Shown: positions 47,520 to 59,810, counted from the first letter of the stretch. The stretch: 64,000 nt of DNA from Chirona hameri (GCA_036785665.1 JAXIVJ010003110.1:34451-98450); one strand, 5' to 3'. Numbers and translations: made by a program. The notes: a model not told the origin generated them from the sequence alone.

Positions 47520-49030
47520 AGAATCCCTCTGTTCCACCATCACTGCTACCTGAGAACGCCTCGCCCCCCCCCCATCGCTGCCTGAAGACGCCTCTGATCC
47601 ACCATCACTGCTACCTGAGAGTGCTGCCGCCCCACCGCCATCGTTTCCTGAAGACGCCTCTGTTCCACCATCACTGCTCCCTGAGGACGCCTCTTCCCAC
47701 CCCCATCGTTCTGAAGACACCTCTGTTCCACCATCATCATCTCACCTGAGAACGCCGCTGCCGCCCCCCCCCCCCCATCGCTTGCTGAAGACGCCTCTGT
47801 TCCACCATCATAATTACCTGAGAACGCCTCTGCCCCCCCTCGCTTGCTGAAGACGCCTCTGTTCGACTATCACTGCTCCCTGAGTAAGCCGCTGCCCCCA
47901 TCGTTGCCTGAAAACGCCTCGGTGCCACCATCACTGCTCCCTGAGAACGCCTCTGCCACCCCCCCTCGTTGCCTGAAGACGCCTCTGCCCCCCCCCCATC
48001 GTTGCCTGAAGACGCCTCTGTGCCACCATCACTGCTCCCTGCCCCCCCCCCCCCCCATCGTTGCCTGAAGACGCCTCTGTGCCACCATCACTGCTCCCTG
48101 CCCCCCCATCGTTGCCTGAAGACGCCTCTGTGCCACCATCACTGCTCCCTGCCCCCTCCATCGTTGCCTGAAGACGCCTCTGTGTCACCATCACTGCTCC
48201 CTGAGAACGCCTCTGCCCCCCCCCCATCGTTGCCTGAAGACGCCTCTGCCTCTCTCCCCCATCGTTGCCTGAAGACGCCTCTGCCTCTCTCCCCCATCGT
48301 TGCCTGAAGACGCCTCTGTGTCACCATCACTGCTTCCTGAGAACGCCTCTACCCCCCCCCCCCCTCCATCGTTGCCTGAAGACGCCTCTGCCTCCCCCCC
48401 CTCGTTGCCTGAAGACGCCTCTGTGCCACCATCACTGCTCCCTGAGAACGTCTCCCCCCATCGTTGCCTGAAGACGCCTCTGCCCCCCCCCCCCCCCCTC
48501 CATCGTTGCCTGAAGACGCCTCTGTGCTACCATCACTGCTCCCTGCCCCCCTCTCCATCGTTGCCTGAAGACGCCTCTGTGCCACCATCACTGCTCCCTG
48601 CCCCCCCCCCCCCCTCTCCATCGTTGCCTGAAGACGCCTCTGTGCCACCATCACTGCTCCCTGCCCCCCCTCTCCATCGTTGCCTGAAGACGCCTCTGTG
48701 CCACCATCACTGCTCCCTGCCCCCCCTCTCCATCGTTGCCTGAAGACGCCTCTGTGCCACCATCACTGCTCCCTGCCCCCCCCCCCCCCCCATCGTTGCC
48801 TGAAGACGCCTCTGTGTCACCATCACTGCTCCCTGAACGCCTCTGCCTCCCCCCATCGTTGCCTGAAGACGCCTCTGGCCTCTGTCCCATTAATGTAGAG
48901 AAATATCCGATATCATCCGGAAATCTCCTGAAATCATCCTGAAATCTCCGAGGTGAGAAATAGAGATATTTCATCGGTTACATATGGAAGCTCGTGTGAC
49001 GCCTGCGATACCAATACCGGGGTCCGTAGG
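47520..49030 (-). repeat. ~70-bp minisatellite, inverted copy 2
   Basis: About 18 units complementary to the array at 35095-36050 (CATCGTTGCCTGAAGACGCC, TCTGTGCCACCATCACTGCT, plus variable C runs). The flank at 48895-49020 mirrors 34960-35095 including AAGCTCGTGTGACGCCTGCG. Its outer GGATCC end is lost. Confidence 0.92.
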
Positions 49031-50500
49031 GGCTGAAGCCAAGGCCGTATATACTAGGTAAAGTCATCCGGGGTTTTTACGAAAATCCGTGACGTCACAA
49101 GGTCGCAGAATCCGTTCCCCATATTCAAGTAATGAAAATGGGTCATCTTTGGAGGCCTGGTACGAAAAACCTCTTTGTCTCCGTCATGTTCTATTTGCGG
49201 CATAGGGAAGACCATTTCAAGCTCTATCTTTTATCTAAATACATTTTTGCTCTATCTATATCAGATAATTTGATACAAGGCGATTAAAAAGTTACCTCCA
49301 GCTAATATCCGCCTGCTAATCCGGCGACCGGGGTTCGAACCCGGATCGTGGCAAAAATTTAACGTTATTTGGTAGGCTTTGCCTTTAATGGCGTTGCGGC
49401 AAACGACACGGTATTGACCTTTGGTGCTTTGCCTCACCTTTTTCATTCACGATGCCAGTATCACACCTTTCGATTGTGACCATTGCCGTTTTGCCGGCCC
49501 TCCCATCTGGGCTACCGGGCCGTGGTGGGGAGTTCGCCCCTACCCCGCCTAACCCAAACCGAGCATCGGAGGGAGACGGGAGAGGCGGCAAACGAGAACT
49601 ATCCATGCGTAGATTCACCCCCTCCCCATGTCCTGAAGGCCACATCGGTAAGGTCAAGTCAAAACCAAAGGTCAAATTAATCATATTTGTATTCGGGCAC
49701 GGTCCATCAACAGCCACGCCCTCAACGGGTCCGATATTGATATACAACATGGATCACTATAGTACCTCATATCACCAGGGATGCGGAGCCGTACACATTT
49801 GGGTCGGCTCTGGCTCGGGCTCCGGGGAAGCATCTCGGCTCCGCCTCCGGCTCCGAGTAAAATGTCCCGACGGCTCCGGCTCCGGCTCCGGGCAGAATCT
49901 AGCGGCTCTGGCTCTGGTTCCGTACATCCCAAACGTGATCATTCAACCCATGTTAAAAAATGTGTTTTCTTCCAAGGAGCCATACTTGCCACTAGACATG
50001 ACACGTTTATTTCATGTTTGCTAATTTTGCTTGATTCCACATCTCGTTCGGAGCCGGAGCCGAGCCATTTTGACGGCTCCGGCTCCGGCCCCGGCTCCGA
50101 GCAAAATGTTCCAGCGGCTCCGGCGGCTCCGGCCCCGCTCCGCATCCCTGCTGATATCACTATAGAGTATATAGTGATACGACTTACAGTCGTCTCGACT
50201 CTTATGACACATGTGTTCTGGATCATTTCATAAATATAATTAAATGATTAAAATTTATTAAAATTATTTAAAACGCGGGTATTATTTATTTAAAAAATAT
50301 AAATAATTGAGTCATGCTATGCATACATTTAAAAAATAGTCCGAATACTTTGAATGGGTGGATTTCTGAAGTAAGAACCCACGCTAAATTGTACTTGCTG
50401 CGCGGGTCCTGGACCATACCGCCCGATCAGGAAATTCCGGGTTGACTGCATAATTATTTTAAATCAAACGGGTAACGTATACACATAGCTGGACACGGCC
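49031..50500. other. Spacer with CGGCTC repeats and a tRNA-like T arm
   Basis: 49322-49345 CCGGCGACCGGGGTTCGAAC followed by CCGGATCG resembles a tRNA anticodon-T arm but lacks a matching acceptor; likely SINE. Imperfect CGGCTCCGGCTC repeats lie at 49800-49920 and 50050-50140. No gene. Confidence 0.5.
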
Positions 50501-50770
50501 CGTCCCTATTCCCGAACCTAGCTGGGCAGTCCGCTCCGGGGGTCACGGCACCGCACACCCACCCGGTGGCGACTGCAGTCACAGCTAGTCAGGCGTCCGT
50601 AGGAGGGCATCACTGACCCCACGCCCACCCCCGCACGGCTGAAGCCCCGACCTGTCAGACAGTCCGCTCCGGTGGGCACGGCATCGCACACCCGCCCGGT
50701 GGCGGTCGAAGTCACAGCGCAGCAGGCAGCACTAATTCCACCTCCGTACGGCTGAAACCCCGACCTGGCG
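50500..50770. repeat. Two diverged ~125-bp GC-rich repeats
   Basis: CAGTCCGCTCCGG...GCACGGC, CACCCGCCCGGTGGCG and TACGGCTGAA(A/G)CCCCGACCT occur twice. Related in composition to the 51880-52391 array. Confidence 0.6.
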
Positions 50771-50794
50771 GCCGTCGGCGGCACTCCAGGTCGG

Positions 50795-51880
50795 CGGTCG
50801 TCACCTCCGTGCAGGAGGTCTCGTCGACGGAGCGCTGGCGCGCGCCGCTGGCCGCCTCGGCAGGCTCGGCCGCTGCGTCCTCCAGTCTGCTCGTCGAACG
50901 CCGAGCGGTAGACGATGGCGCTGTCGGCGACGGCTGTCGGCAGAGGCGTGGCGTGCTCGGCCGCCGTGGCCGGGTCGGGCCGCTGCGGCTTGGCCAGCGT
51001 GGCCAGCGCGCGCTCGGCCATGGCCGCCTCCTGCTCCTCCAGCTCGGCGAGAGCCTGCTGGACGAAGCACGCCTCCGGTCGTCGGCCAGCTCCACCAGCC
51101 GGTGCTCCAGCGCGGCGCGCTCCGGCGCCAGGATCTCGGACGCCACCTGACGCACACACACAAGCATAGGAAAACACCTGTTACACTTCAAGCCACACAC
51201 TTGGTGATTGAGGAGGAAGAGGAAATTGAGCCGAACAAGGACTATAATACAGATGCATACGAGTGTTGAACTAGTAATGATACATATCGGGTTATTATTG
51301 GTCTTTTTCACGTGAAAACAGCAGTTATATCATATTGAGCCGACATAACATGCACTTTTGGTGAAAGTTGATCTAGGCATCATGACAAGTTATCATGCAT
51401 TAACGACAGTCACCAGTCGGGCCTGCCTGCCCCCCTCCCCGCCGCCGCCGATCACCGTACCTGTTTGGGTGTGGCCAGTATGATCCTAATCAGCCTCTGT
51501 CGCTCCGCGTCTCCCAGCGTGACCAGCTTCTCGTAGGGCTCGGCGTCGTCTTCCACCAGCTGGCCGAGCGGCGAGCTCGGCTGGCGGCGCACCAGCCGAA
51601 AGGCCACGGTGTCTCCGAGGCGCGCCGGCGGCCGCGGCACCAGCCGGCAGCGGCGCACCTGGTCCGGCTGCACCGTCTCCTCGCAGATGGGGCATTTCCA
51701 TACCGCCTGGTCGCTGAGCGCCAGGTAGTGCACCAGGCAGACGCAGCAGTAGGCGTGTGACGCGCGCCGCCTGCGGCTGGTACAGCCAGATCGGGCACGA
51801 GGTGGGCTCGTCCCCATGCAGCCATACCTGCTCCACGATCGCCCAGTCCACCAGATGGCCCGGGTCGCCCAGGCGGGGCT
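50795..51880 (-). pseudogene. RNF10: RNF10-like fragment: RING exon and next exon
   Basis: RNF10 is a RING-type E3 ubiquitin ligase. On the minus strand, exon 51461-51880 reads LVDWAIVEQV, GDEPTSCPIWLYQPQAARVT and, in another frame, YCCVCLVHYLALSDQAVWKC with PICEETVQPDQV; a GT-AG intron then leads to exon 51146 downward with EILAPERAALEHRLVELADD, then shifted ACFVQQALAELEEQEAAMAE and VYRSAFDEQT. The RING lacks part of its centre (the Cys-Gly-His segment) with a frameshift, has Trp for one Cys, and two more 1-2 nt shifts follow. Both ends abut repeats. A genomic, intron-bearing, damaged copy. Confidence 0.75.
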
Positions 51881-52391
51881 GTAGTCACAGCTCAACACGG
51901 CTCCGGCGGGCACGGCAGCGCACACCAGCGCGGTGACGGCTGTAGTCGCAGCTCAATTACAGGAGTCCGTAGACGGCCGGCTCCGGCGGGCACGGCAGCG
52001 CACACCAGCGCGGTGACGGCTGTAGTCGCAGCTCAATTACACGAGTCCGTAGACGGCCGGCTCCGGCGGGCACAGCAGCGCACACCAGCGCGGTGGCGGC
52101 GTTAGGCGCAGCTCAATTACACGAGTCCGTAGACGGCCGGCTCCGGCGGGCACGGCAGCGCACACCAGCGCGGTGACGGCTGTAGTCGCAGCTCAATTAC
52201 AGGAGTCCGTAGACGGCCGGCTCCGGCGGGCACGGCAGCGCACACCAGTGCGGTGGCGGCGTTAGTCGCAGCTCAATTACACGAGTCCGTAGACGGCCGG
52301 CTCCGGCGGGCACGGCAGCGCACACCAGCGCGGTGGCGGTGTTAGTCGCAGCTCAATTACACGAGTCCGTAGACGGCCGGCTCCGGCGGGC
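51880..52391. repeat. ~83-bp minisatellite between RNF10- and THAP-like pieces
   Basis: About six units with GCAGCTCAATTACAYGAGTC, CGTAGACGGCCGGCTCCGGC and GGGCACGGCAGCGCACACCA. It directly abuts coding sequence on both sides, so it marks or replaced a junction. Confidence 0.93.
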
Positions 52392-55300
52392 ATCTGCGCG
52401 TGAGGCACCGCAGACCGAGCGCCTTGGACACATCTCCAGGAGACCAGCGGATCCGGCGACCTGTCGCCGCCTGGCGCACCTGACGTTCGGACAGAACGCC
52501 GGACTTCAGCAGACGATCCAGCTGAGCTCCTTTTTTAGTGGCGACCCGCAACTGGCGCTGGAGAGTCCTCTTCTCATTACGCCACTTCCTGCTCAGCTTG
52601 CAGAGACGCTTCTGCAGGTCCCGCAGCTCCCCTTCAAGACGCACAACCTGTTCCAGAGGTGTCGTGTCCTCGAAGATGATCACTGGGGATCCAGGATCCG
52701 GTCCAGGGTTTCCAGGAGCAGGCGCAGACAGTTCAGCAGCAGGACTGTCACCGTCTCTGTCCCTGGAAGCAGCGACAGAGAAACAGCAAGTGTTAAAACG
52801 GGCCACACTAATGGCAAGACGATCTGAAGTTCAGAATAGTGGAGAAAAGGGGCAAATCCTGAGGGATGATAGTGGCCGAGGCCTGACATGGTTGGAAAAG
52901 TTAACACTTGCTAATATTTTTGTACACCAGGAAAGTTTGTTCTGCACATTTAAAACTGTAAAGAACTGATATTTTGTACTCCAAGCAAAATATGTTTTAT
53001 GTTTTTTTAAACAATGAAGCCAGTTTAGTTTTATTGTGCATTGCTTATTTCAGGTGTTGTGTATATTTGTGTTTAACATGAAACATTATATCACTAATAT
53101 ATCCTTCATCGTGTTAGACAGGAAGATACCTAATTAGTATGGGTTGATCATGACTTTGGAAGTCATAGTCAATGTCAAATAATTAGGATGAGGAACAATG
53201 AGTCAAATAATGAGGAACAGCTACCATAACCAGTGTCAGCAAATAGTTTTAGCGACACAGTCCGGTTTCCACCAAATTTAATCACAAGGCCAAATAAATA
53301 TGATTACTCAGACTATTAAATACCGAAAGCAATACGACAAGATAAGAGATTAGGTCCGATTATCTAATTTGGACTATCATTACCATCAGTGGCATCTAAC
53401 CAATCTGTCAGGACTTCAGGGTTATTTTTTTAACCATCAATGTAGCCTTCAAGACCATTATCACATACTTTATAGGATCAATCATAATTATATTCTAAAA
53501 CTTAGGCCTTTGGTGTGTATTGGTACAAAAACAAGCTTCCTTAGCAAATGACAGAATAAAACGTGCAATAAATCATTTTTTTTGCACTTATCACACAGTT
53601 TTTGCACCTTCAGAGTCTCTGCTGGCAGAATGTCACGTTTAGATGCACCAGCGGCGGCGGTGTAGGACTCACCATCACATACTAAAAAACTTGATTCTGT
53701 ACAGTCGCAAATTTCACAGAGCAAAACTACCAAGTTAAAAAAAAAACATAGAAATGGGCCACTTTTCTGACACTGCACCCTAGGTGCACTTGGTCCTGAC
53801 ACGTACTTTCCGAGACTTGTCCATTGGATCAAGAGGTGCACTTGGCACGTGCATGTGGTACCCCTCTCTGGACCAATATGCTATATTTAACAAACTATAC
53901 CACCCAGACCGTTGCAATTTTGCAAGATGGTGTATCTGTTCATGTCATAACTGGTGCGAGTGGTTTTAGCCGCATGGAGGTCAATCACCGTCAATGCCTG
54001 CACGTGCGCCACGTAACCCCTCGTATGCAGGGTTTTGGCGAATGGCATTTTATATAAAATTGAACCGTTAACTTGTCTTCAATTTTTCTTCACAGTTAGC
54101 GAATAGTGCGATCCTTATCACTAATTAATTGCCTAAGCGATTGAAAAGTTGCAGGCGCCGTTTTAGCAAGACATATAAGGCATATTCGGATCCTTCATTC
54201 CGGAGAAACAAATGCTTTTCTTGTATAACTTCCTTGTTATTTATGCTAGATCAAAACTTTAGCCACCAACGAGTTGCTCTCTATGAGAGGAATCAGAAGA
54301 TACCCAGTTTGACCCAAAAAGGTCAAGGTTACTATTTGACCTAGTGTCAAATATCATATCAGGTCAAAAGGGGCAAAGCCACATACTAAACGATTCGTAA
54401 TGCCGAATAGAGACAGATAAAATAGAAATAGGCAAATGACATTTGCATCAATATTCCCGCTCGTCACTGCAAATCGTTTGATATGAAGCATGGGCGGCAG
54501 TTCGATATTTGAACACGCTATGCTGACAGGCCAAAATCGTCTGCACTATTTCTTAAATGCGTGCACTGCCGCCTAAATGGGGCGTAAAAGGGTGTATAGA
54601 TCCCTCTCGGCATTAATGAATAATGGGGTCACCACCTGATGTGAAAAGCAACAAAAACGTTTAAACATAACTCACATTTGGCACTTTTGCAGGAGATCAT
54701 ATTGTATGTTCTTATCTGCTTTGTGTTACAGTGTCAAGAGTATTGATCAGACTGATACAAATGTGATATAAAACTGTTAGCTATCAAAGGATACCAAAAT
54801 ATCAAAATCTGTCAAATGTGAGTTACGCTTTTCTTGTTTATCACGACAGCACTACAATTGTGAGCCTCCTTATCTTGCATAATATGCGAACAATCATACC
54901 TTGACAGTTCTTGGCCAGAGTCTCCAGAGGTCAGCTCATCGCTCAGCTTCTTGAGGGATCGCTGCTGCATGCGCACATCTCGATGTGCTGATGCTGCTTC
55001 TGGTTTCCTATAATGAAAGGGAAACATTAATTAATACACAATTACCTAAAAAACTAGCATTCAGCAATTATGTCTCCATAATCTGGATGAATAGCAGCCA
55101 ACAGGTACACATGCTATATCAGGATTGAGACATGTGTGCAGGATTCCGCCTCGTGTATAGGTTAGGTGTACTGTCAAGTCGAGTCGAGTTGTTTATTTAA
55201 TCAGGTTCACTGACACACTGTACTTAATGGCTTTTCACCATTGCATGTCAATGAAATAAAACAAGCATGTGAGTTGTGACAATGGAAAACATGTGCACCA

Positions 55301-55840
55301 AGACATAAATACAAATAAACATGCAAATTGCAAACATACATAGCTAGCAAATCCAAAAATCACTCGCAAACGTTAAACATGTTGGCATATGGTTATGGTA
55401 AGGCCACATGTTTGTCATTCACATTGTTCACATTAACAAAATGAAAAAAAAAACAATTAACATTGTGGGGTATGAAACAAGAATGTAATTGAGAAAAAAA
55501 CATGCAGAACTGTGACAGCATAAATGTAAACTAATGCAGCTTGCCTGGTGAAGGTTGATGATGGTAGGTTGAGCGATGGCACTGCTCCAGTCTTCAGCTT
55601 GGACCTCAACTTCACATGTGATGGGAGGACAGATCGCTGAATTTTATATGATTCGTCCAGATCATCATCCAGGAAATGTTTTCCACAAACTCGGGCAGTT
55701 TTAACGACTACTGCGTCCTTCCTGGCACACCTATGCAGCCATTCTGATTTTAAATGACTTACTTTGGGGAATGAAAAGAATGAGAGTCCTGGACTGTTTC
55801 TAGAGTTGTTGGAGCATTTGGAAACAGCGCAATGTGGCAT
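52392..55840 (-). CDS. THAP / P-type transposase N-terminal half (3 exons, truncated)
   Basis: Exon 1 55545-55840 starts MPHCAVSKCSNNSRNSPGLS and has the THAP zinc finger: CX4C, SEWLHRC, VCGKHF (CX2H) and AVPSL near the end (AVPTIF position). It ends CAG/GCAAGC, a GC-AG intron. Exon 2 54900-55007 (KPEAASAHRDVRMQQRSLKK). Exon 3 from 52762 down: VVRLEGELRDLQKRLCKLSR coiled coil, then SERQVRQAATGRRIRWSPGD and VSKALGLRCL, the P-element transposase block. Phases agree. The exon runs into a minisatellite at 52391, so the RNase H-like catalytic part is missing here. Could be a host THAP gene, but the RWSxxDxxKAL block favours transposase. Confidence 0.7.
53000..54880. other. Intron and spacer within the THAP region
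   Basis: Mostly AT-rich. At 53640-53740 the minus strand has a strong acceptor (T-rich, TTGGTAG) and a GTGAGT donor around a short open stretch with CEICDCTESSFLVCDG, but joining it to the THAP exons gives a stop. Not called as an exon. Confidence 0.4.
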
Positions 55841-56019
55841 TGTCAGATCAACTTCGCTCTCAGACTAAATTAATAACGACAGGCGTCAGTGAATCCAATC
55901 TGAAATAATATCGATCAACTCGTTTATAAACAAGTTTAAAGATGGCGGCGGTGCGCGTCACTAACGTAAGATCCGCGCAGGAATTGTCGATTTGTGACGT
56001 CACAAATCCCCAATTTGCC

Positions 56020-56317
56020 TATGGCGAAGCACAGCACGACATCCCCCTGGCTGAAGCCCCCTGCCTTAGAAAACGGCGCCATTTTTGTATAGGATTTGCC
56101 GGCGCCGTAGCGTTTTCGGGAGGCCGCCAGGGCGCCCTTGCGTCTACCAACAGCATCGTAGCACTCTTGGAAGGCACCCTGGCACCCTCAGAATACATCT
56201 TGCCGCCCTCACAACGCATTATGCCGCCCTCGGAAGGCACCATGCCGCCCCCGTCACCGAGGAAATATGCCGCCCTCAGGCCTGAAGCCCCCTGCCTTAG
56301 AAAATCCTGGATCCGCG
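56020..56317. repeat. Right end of the 21.4-kb insertion
   Basis: Two copies of CTGAAGCCCCCTGCCTTAGAAA (about 56051 and 56284) with a GGCACC/CCGCCCTC-rich stretch between them, ending CCTGGATCCGCG before the TSD. Confidence 0.7.
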
Positions 56318-56325
56318 AGTGTTCG

Positions 56326-56430
56326 TTCTCTATTTACACTCCGTATCCACGATCACCATTGCACAAGTCACACTCCTGAACCAGCTCCCGATGCCACGGA
56401 CCGCATCCTCACGTCCCCTTAGCCCAGACC
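56326..56430 (-). repeat. 5' LTR, middle part
   Basis: Continues the LTR exactly where 34934 stopped (TTCTCTATTTACACTCCGTA) with few differences from the 3' LTR. Confidence 0.9.
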
Positions 56431-57089
56431 AGGGGGGTCCGCTCCGCCTATTTAACATGGGGGAAAAGGGCGACAAATATTAGCAACGTCCGCAGCTTGG
56501 TCTTGTTCACGCATCTGCTCATGAGCCAGGTTTTGCTGCCAACAGCTTTTTGGCCAATCAGCGTCTGACACTCTCCACGCTCATTGGTCGACGGCTGATG
56601 ACGAGGATGAGGGTCAGAATAGCCGAACATCATTTGCTTACGTAACGTTAATTGCATGGCGCCGTGCGGAGGGCATGGGTGTCTAGGAGCTTTTCGAGGA
56701 TTTTTCCTAGTTTGAGAAAACGTTGAGAGATATACAAATGTATATGTGAAAGGTCAATTAATTCTGATGCGATGTAATGCGACGTATTTACTATTTAGAG
56801 ACCGCACGGGGCGGGAGGGCTCCTGCCACGTACAGCGCCCTGGCGCGTGCGTTGCCAGGCAACTAGAGTTGCAGAATTCTGGTCCCAGCGTCCCAGCGCT
56901 GGGACCAGACCTGGTCACGGCCGTGACTGAAGCTGTGACTGGCGAGGCCAGCGCCATAGGGTTAGCATTGCAGCGCCGTGACTAAAGCTGTGACTTGCCA
57001 GCTCATGCCGTCGCCGTGACTGGGCTGTGACCAAAGATCTCTGATTTACTGCACTGGTCTCCACAGGCAGAAACACATTGCGTCTCGCC

Positions 57090-57382
57090 GCGGCACCCAC
57101 TAGCGGATCCAGGGGAGGGGGAGGGTATGGCGGCCATGCCCCAACCCCAGACAAACTTCTAGACAAACCTGAAATCGGCGCAAAATTGACACATTTCCTG
57201 ATATAGAACAAAATCCAAGCAACTTTTACTAAGGAAAGTTTGTTTTAAATCAGCTATCAATGCATAAGCAAGCGAAATCCGATGAGTTTTCAGATTTGTG
57301 TGAGACTTTTTGGAATCCCTCCCTCCAAACAAACGTTCCCCTCCCCCACCACCACCGTTCTGGATCCGCCAATGGCGGCGCC
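57090..57382. mobile_element. 277-bp MITE with GGATCC ends and 8-bp TSD
   Basis: Element 57098-57374 starts CACTAGCGGATCCAG and ends CTGGATCCGCCAATG; flanks GCGGCACC and GCGGCGCC (one mismatch). The 94-bp element at 25557 looks like an internal deletion of it (shared GGCCGCCATGCC). Confidence 0.85.
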
Positions 57383-57769
57383 TGGTGGGCCGGCGTCGGC
57401 TGGAGACGCGGTGAGCGGGCGGGATTATGTGGTGTGGAGACGCGGGCGGGAAGTGTGATTTTAAACAGTTACTTTGAATTGCTTGAATGCATTTGACAAT
57501 CGACTTATCTAATCATATTTTCATGAAACTCGTCAAAAAAGATGAGAATATCTATTTTGTGGGTATGCTTTGGCCTTTACCAAGAACTGTCAGACGTTAT
57601 CATCGAAAATTGTCAACTGTTATATCAGCAACTTTGTTTTATTCATCAGGTAAGCCTAGTGCAATTTTTCCTTAGCCATAATATGGGCCGCATGATTTAA
57701 ATTCAGACTATTTGAGTGTTATCACTGTTTGAGTATTGTATGTGGTGGCTGTCCTGTCTGCCATCGTGA

Positions 57770-58320
57770 GCCAAAGGACGGTTAACTTTGCCGGCCCAAA
57801 ATGTAAATAGTTTGATTCCGATGATAATTTTCTCAACGGCATAAGATACATCGTTCAATTTGTGACAGATCGTTATCTTAATTGTAACGATAGGTCGGCA
57901 AATGAAGAAATCAGGCGACATACACCGGAGGAACGTGCGCGCTGGCGTTTTACGTCCGGCCGGAATCGCCGGTCAGTGGAATTTGCCTGCCCATAACTTT
58001 TTTAACAAAAATGGGTTGCATTGCAATTTTCCCAAATTCATCGAATACATCGCTTAATTTGTGGTATATGGACATCTTAAATGTAACAATCGGCCGGTAA
58101 ACGAAGGAACCAAGCGGGGAAAAAAACGGGGGGAGTACGCGGCCGGCCGGAATCACCGGGCAGCAAACTGTTCCGGCCCATAACTTAAAAAGTTTAGGTC
58201 GGATTTCAATTTTCGCAACGGCACCCAATACAACGCTTAATTTGTGGTAGATAGACATCTTAAGTTTAAAAATCAGCCGACAAACAAAGGAACCAAGCGA
58301 CAAAAAAGCGGGAAGGGTCT
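57770..58320. repeat. ~185-bp tandem repeat, three copies
   Basis: Units share CGTTYAATTTGTG, ATCTTAAWTGTAACRATMGG and TCGGCAAATGAAGRAA-type blocks, diverged 20% or more by eye. Not coding. Confidence 0.75.
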
Positions 58321-58472
58321 ACGCGTTAACCCTACGTAGGCGACCGGCCGGCCGGCCGCGAGACCCTCATCCGCGTCACAGCAGCTGCGGGGTCGTTGCA
58401 ACTAAATTACGAGTTGTCGCCACTTTTTCGGCCGGAGCGGTCTACCTGGTTTACATAGCCTTGGCCCAGACC

Positions 58473-58616
58473 AAACTGTCTCACCACGCGGCGCGGCGCC
58501 GGAAGCCAGCTGACAATTGCCGCCACTCAGCACGTTGCCTTAGTAACCGCCGGGTACATATCATGCCCGGCGGATCCTTCACGAGGACGCAACCACTAAA
58601 TTATTACCTACCTACA
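58473..58616 (-). repeat. 5' LTR, outer part
   Basis: Matches the second half of the 3' LTR to its ACCTACA end; the next four bases GTCG are the provirus TSD. Confidence 0.9.
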
Positions 58617-58640
58617 GTCGCGATGACTAAAAAGCAGCCA

Positions 58641-58996
58641 TTAAAGGAAATAGTTCACCTTCAACATGGGATTTTTAACTGAAATAGCAGTTTTGTTGCC
58701 CGTGTTGAGAAATCCTTATCTGCAACTTTTCTTGGCTGAAAAGACTTCAGCCGAAGAATTTGACTTTTTGGCGAAGGAATGCGGCGCATATATGATATAC
58801 CGTACCGTCTGAGAGTGCCAGCACTGGTCTGAGCATGCGCAGACCAATAACGCACACCATAACATTAATAATTTACGACCTTCTGTCCTGAATTGGCGCG
58901 ATGTATGACCATTTTTGAAAATAAAAAAAGAAACTATTAAAAAATATAATAAAATCGTGTTCTGAAAATTTTCCGAAGGTGAACTATTTCCTTTAA
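58641..58996. mobile_element. TTAA-flanked MITE, family F
   Basis: Element 58645-58992 between TTAA copies; perfect inverted ends AGGAAATAGTTCACCTTC. 348 bp, no coding capacity. It sits 20 bp outside the gypsy provirus. Confidence 0.85.
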
Positions 58997-59356
58997 CACG
59001 ATCATAAAGCCAGGTTGTCTGCCGCTGAAATCTGTATCACTTTGTGTGTGATGCAGTCAACAGGCTCCGAGGTGTTATGTTACGTCACCTGTAATTTGTA
59101 CGTTTATCCAGCCAACTCATGAAGTTTGAAAGCTGTTCCCAGTGACGCACATTCAAGCACACAATGTATACCGAATACCGTGTCTGTTTGGTAAAACTGT
59201 GTTTTGAAATGTTTTGTTTGAAAATACAAAAATTGAAAATTTGTGTTTTGAAATTACAAGAAAGTGGCATCTCTATTCGGGGATGAAATTATTATTTAAA
59301 GTGCTTGAAATCGTGAGCGAAACAATTCCTACGCAGCTGAGACGACAAAACACAAC

Positions 59357-59572
59357 AATGGCCGTGTTCTTTGTGACATCAGGATTGTGAGGACAGCCAG
59401 TCGACCAGAGGCGTGACGTCATGCTTCAGGGTGTCGAAATGTACTGCGTCAAAGGACTCGCGGTACATAACACAATACGGCGACATTGTACGTCATTATG
59501 ACGTCAGCAGCTCATATCCTAAGGCTCCATACACAGTTCTCGATGATCCTCACGCAAAAGAACACGACCAAT
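59357..59572. mobile_element. PIF/Harbinger-like MITE, 210 bp
   Basis: Element 59360-59569 with ends GGCCGTGTTCTTT / GGTCGTGTTCTTT and AAT on both sides. Clear relative of 8703-9300 without the tRNA-like insert. Confidence 0.75.
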
Positions 59573-59639
59573 AACAGCTATTCTATGACCGTGATAACAG
59601 CGTGCGCACCGGTGCGAGTCAGTTTTGGGCGCTGAGATC

Positions 59640-59735
59640 CGAGAAAGGAGTTGGCGATTGAGCCCAGGGCCCTATAGGCTATAACCTAAGGTTGAGCCTA
59701 GCAGCTGCGCTACGTACTGCGCTACCCAACAACAA
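59640..59735 (-). repeat. tRNA-like (SINE) sequence
   Basis: On the minus strand GGGTAGCGCAGTACGTAGCG and GGGCTCAATCGCC resemble A and B boxes. Cloverleaf pairing is poor. Confidence 0.35.
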
Positions 59736-59810
59736 CAACACCAGATCAAGATCCGAGAAAGGTAAGCCAATACAACGAAATGTATGCATTTGTATCACTT
59801 CTTGACAATA

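Larger units (their letters stand above)
56417..58472. mobile_element. 2.0-kb insertion in the 5' LTR, class unknown
   Basis: Insertion 56431-58458 lies between 14-bp direct repeats CCTTRGCCCAGACC (one mismatch). Left and right margins share an inverted-looking CCGCTCC word (GGTCCGCTCCGCC; GGCCGGAGCGGTC) but not clean TIRs. It contains a 277-bp MITE and a ~185-bp tandem repeat; no transposase. Confidence 0.65.

Noticed and set aside
47370..48974. Pro/Leu or Gly/Ser-rich open frames, and a possible CRISPR-like array
   Set aside because: Unit and spacer are both repeated; there are no unique spacers and no cas genes in a eukaryotic window.
49320..49350. tRNA gene
   Set aside because: Only an anticodon-like and T-arm stretch; the acceptor stem cannot be formed.
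53488..53841. Additional THAP exon with CEICDCTESS
   Set aside because: Good splice-like signals but the phase leads to a stop when joined to the exon at 54900-55007.
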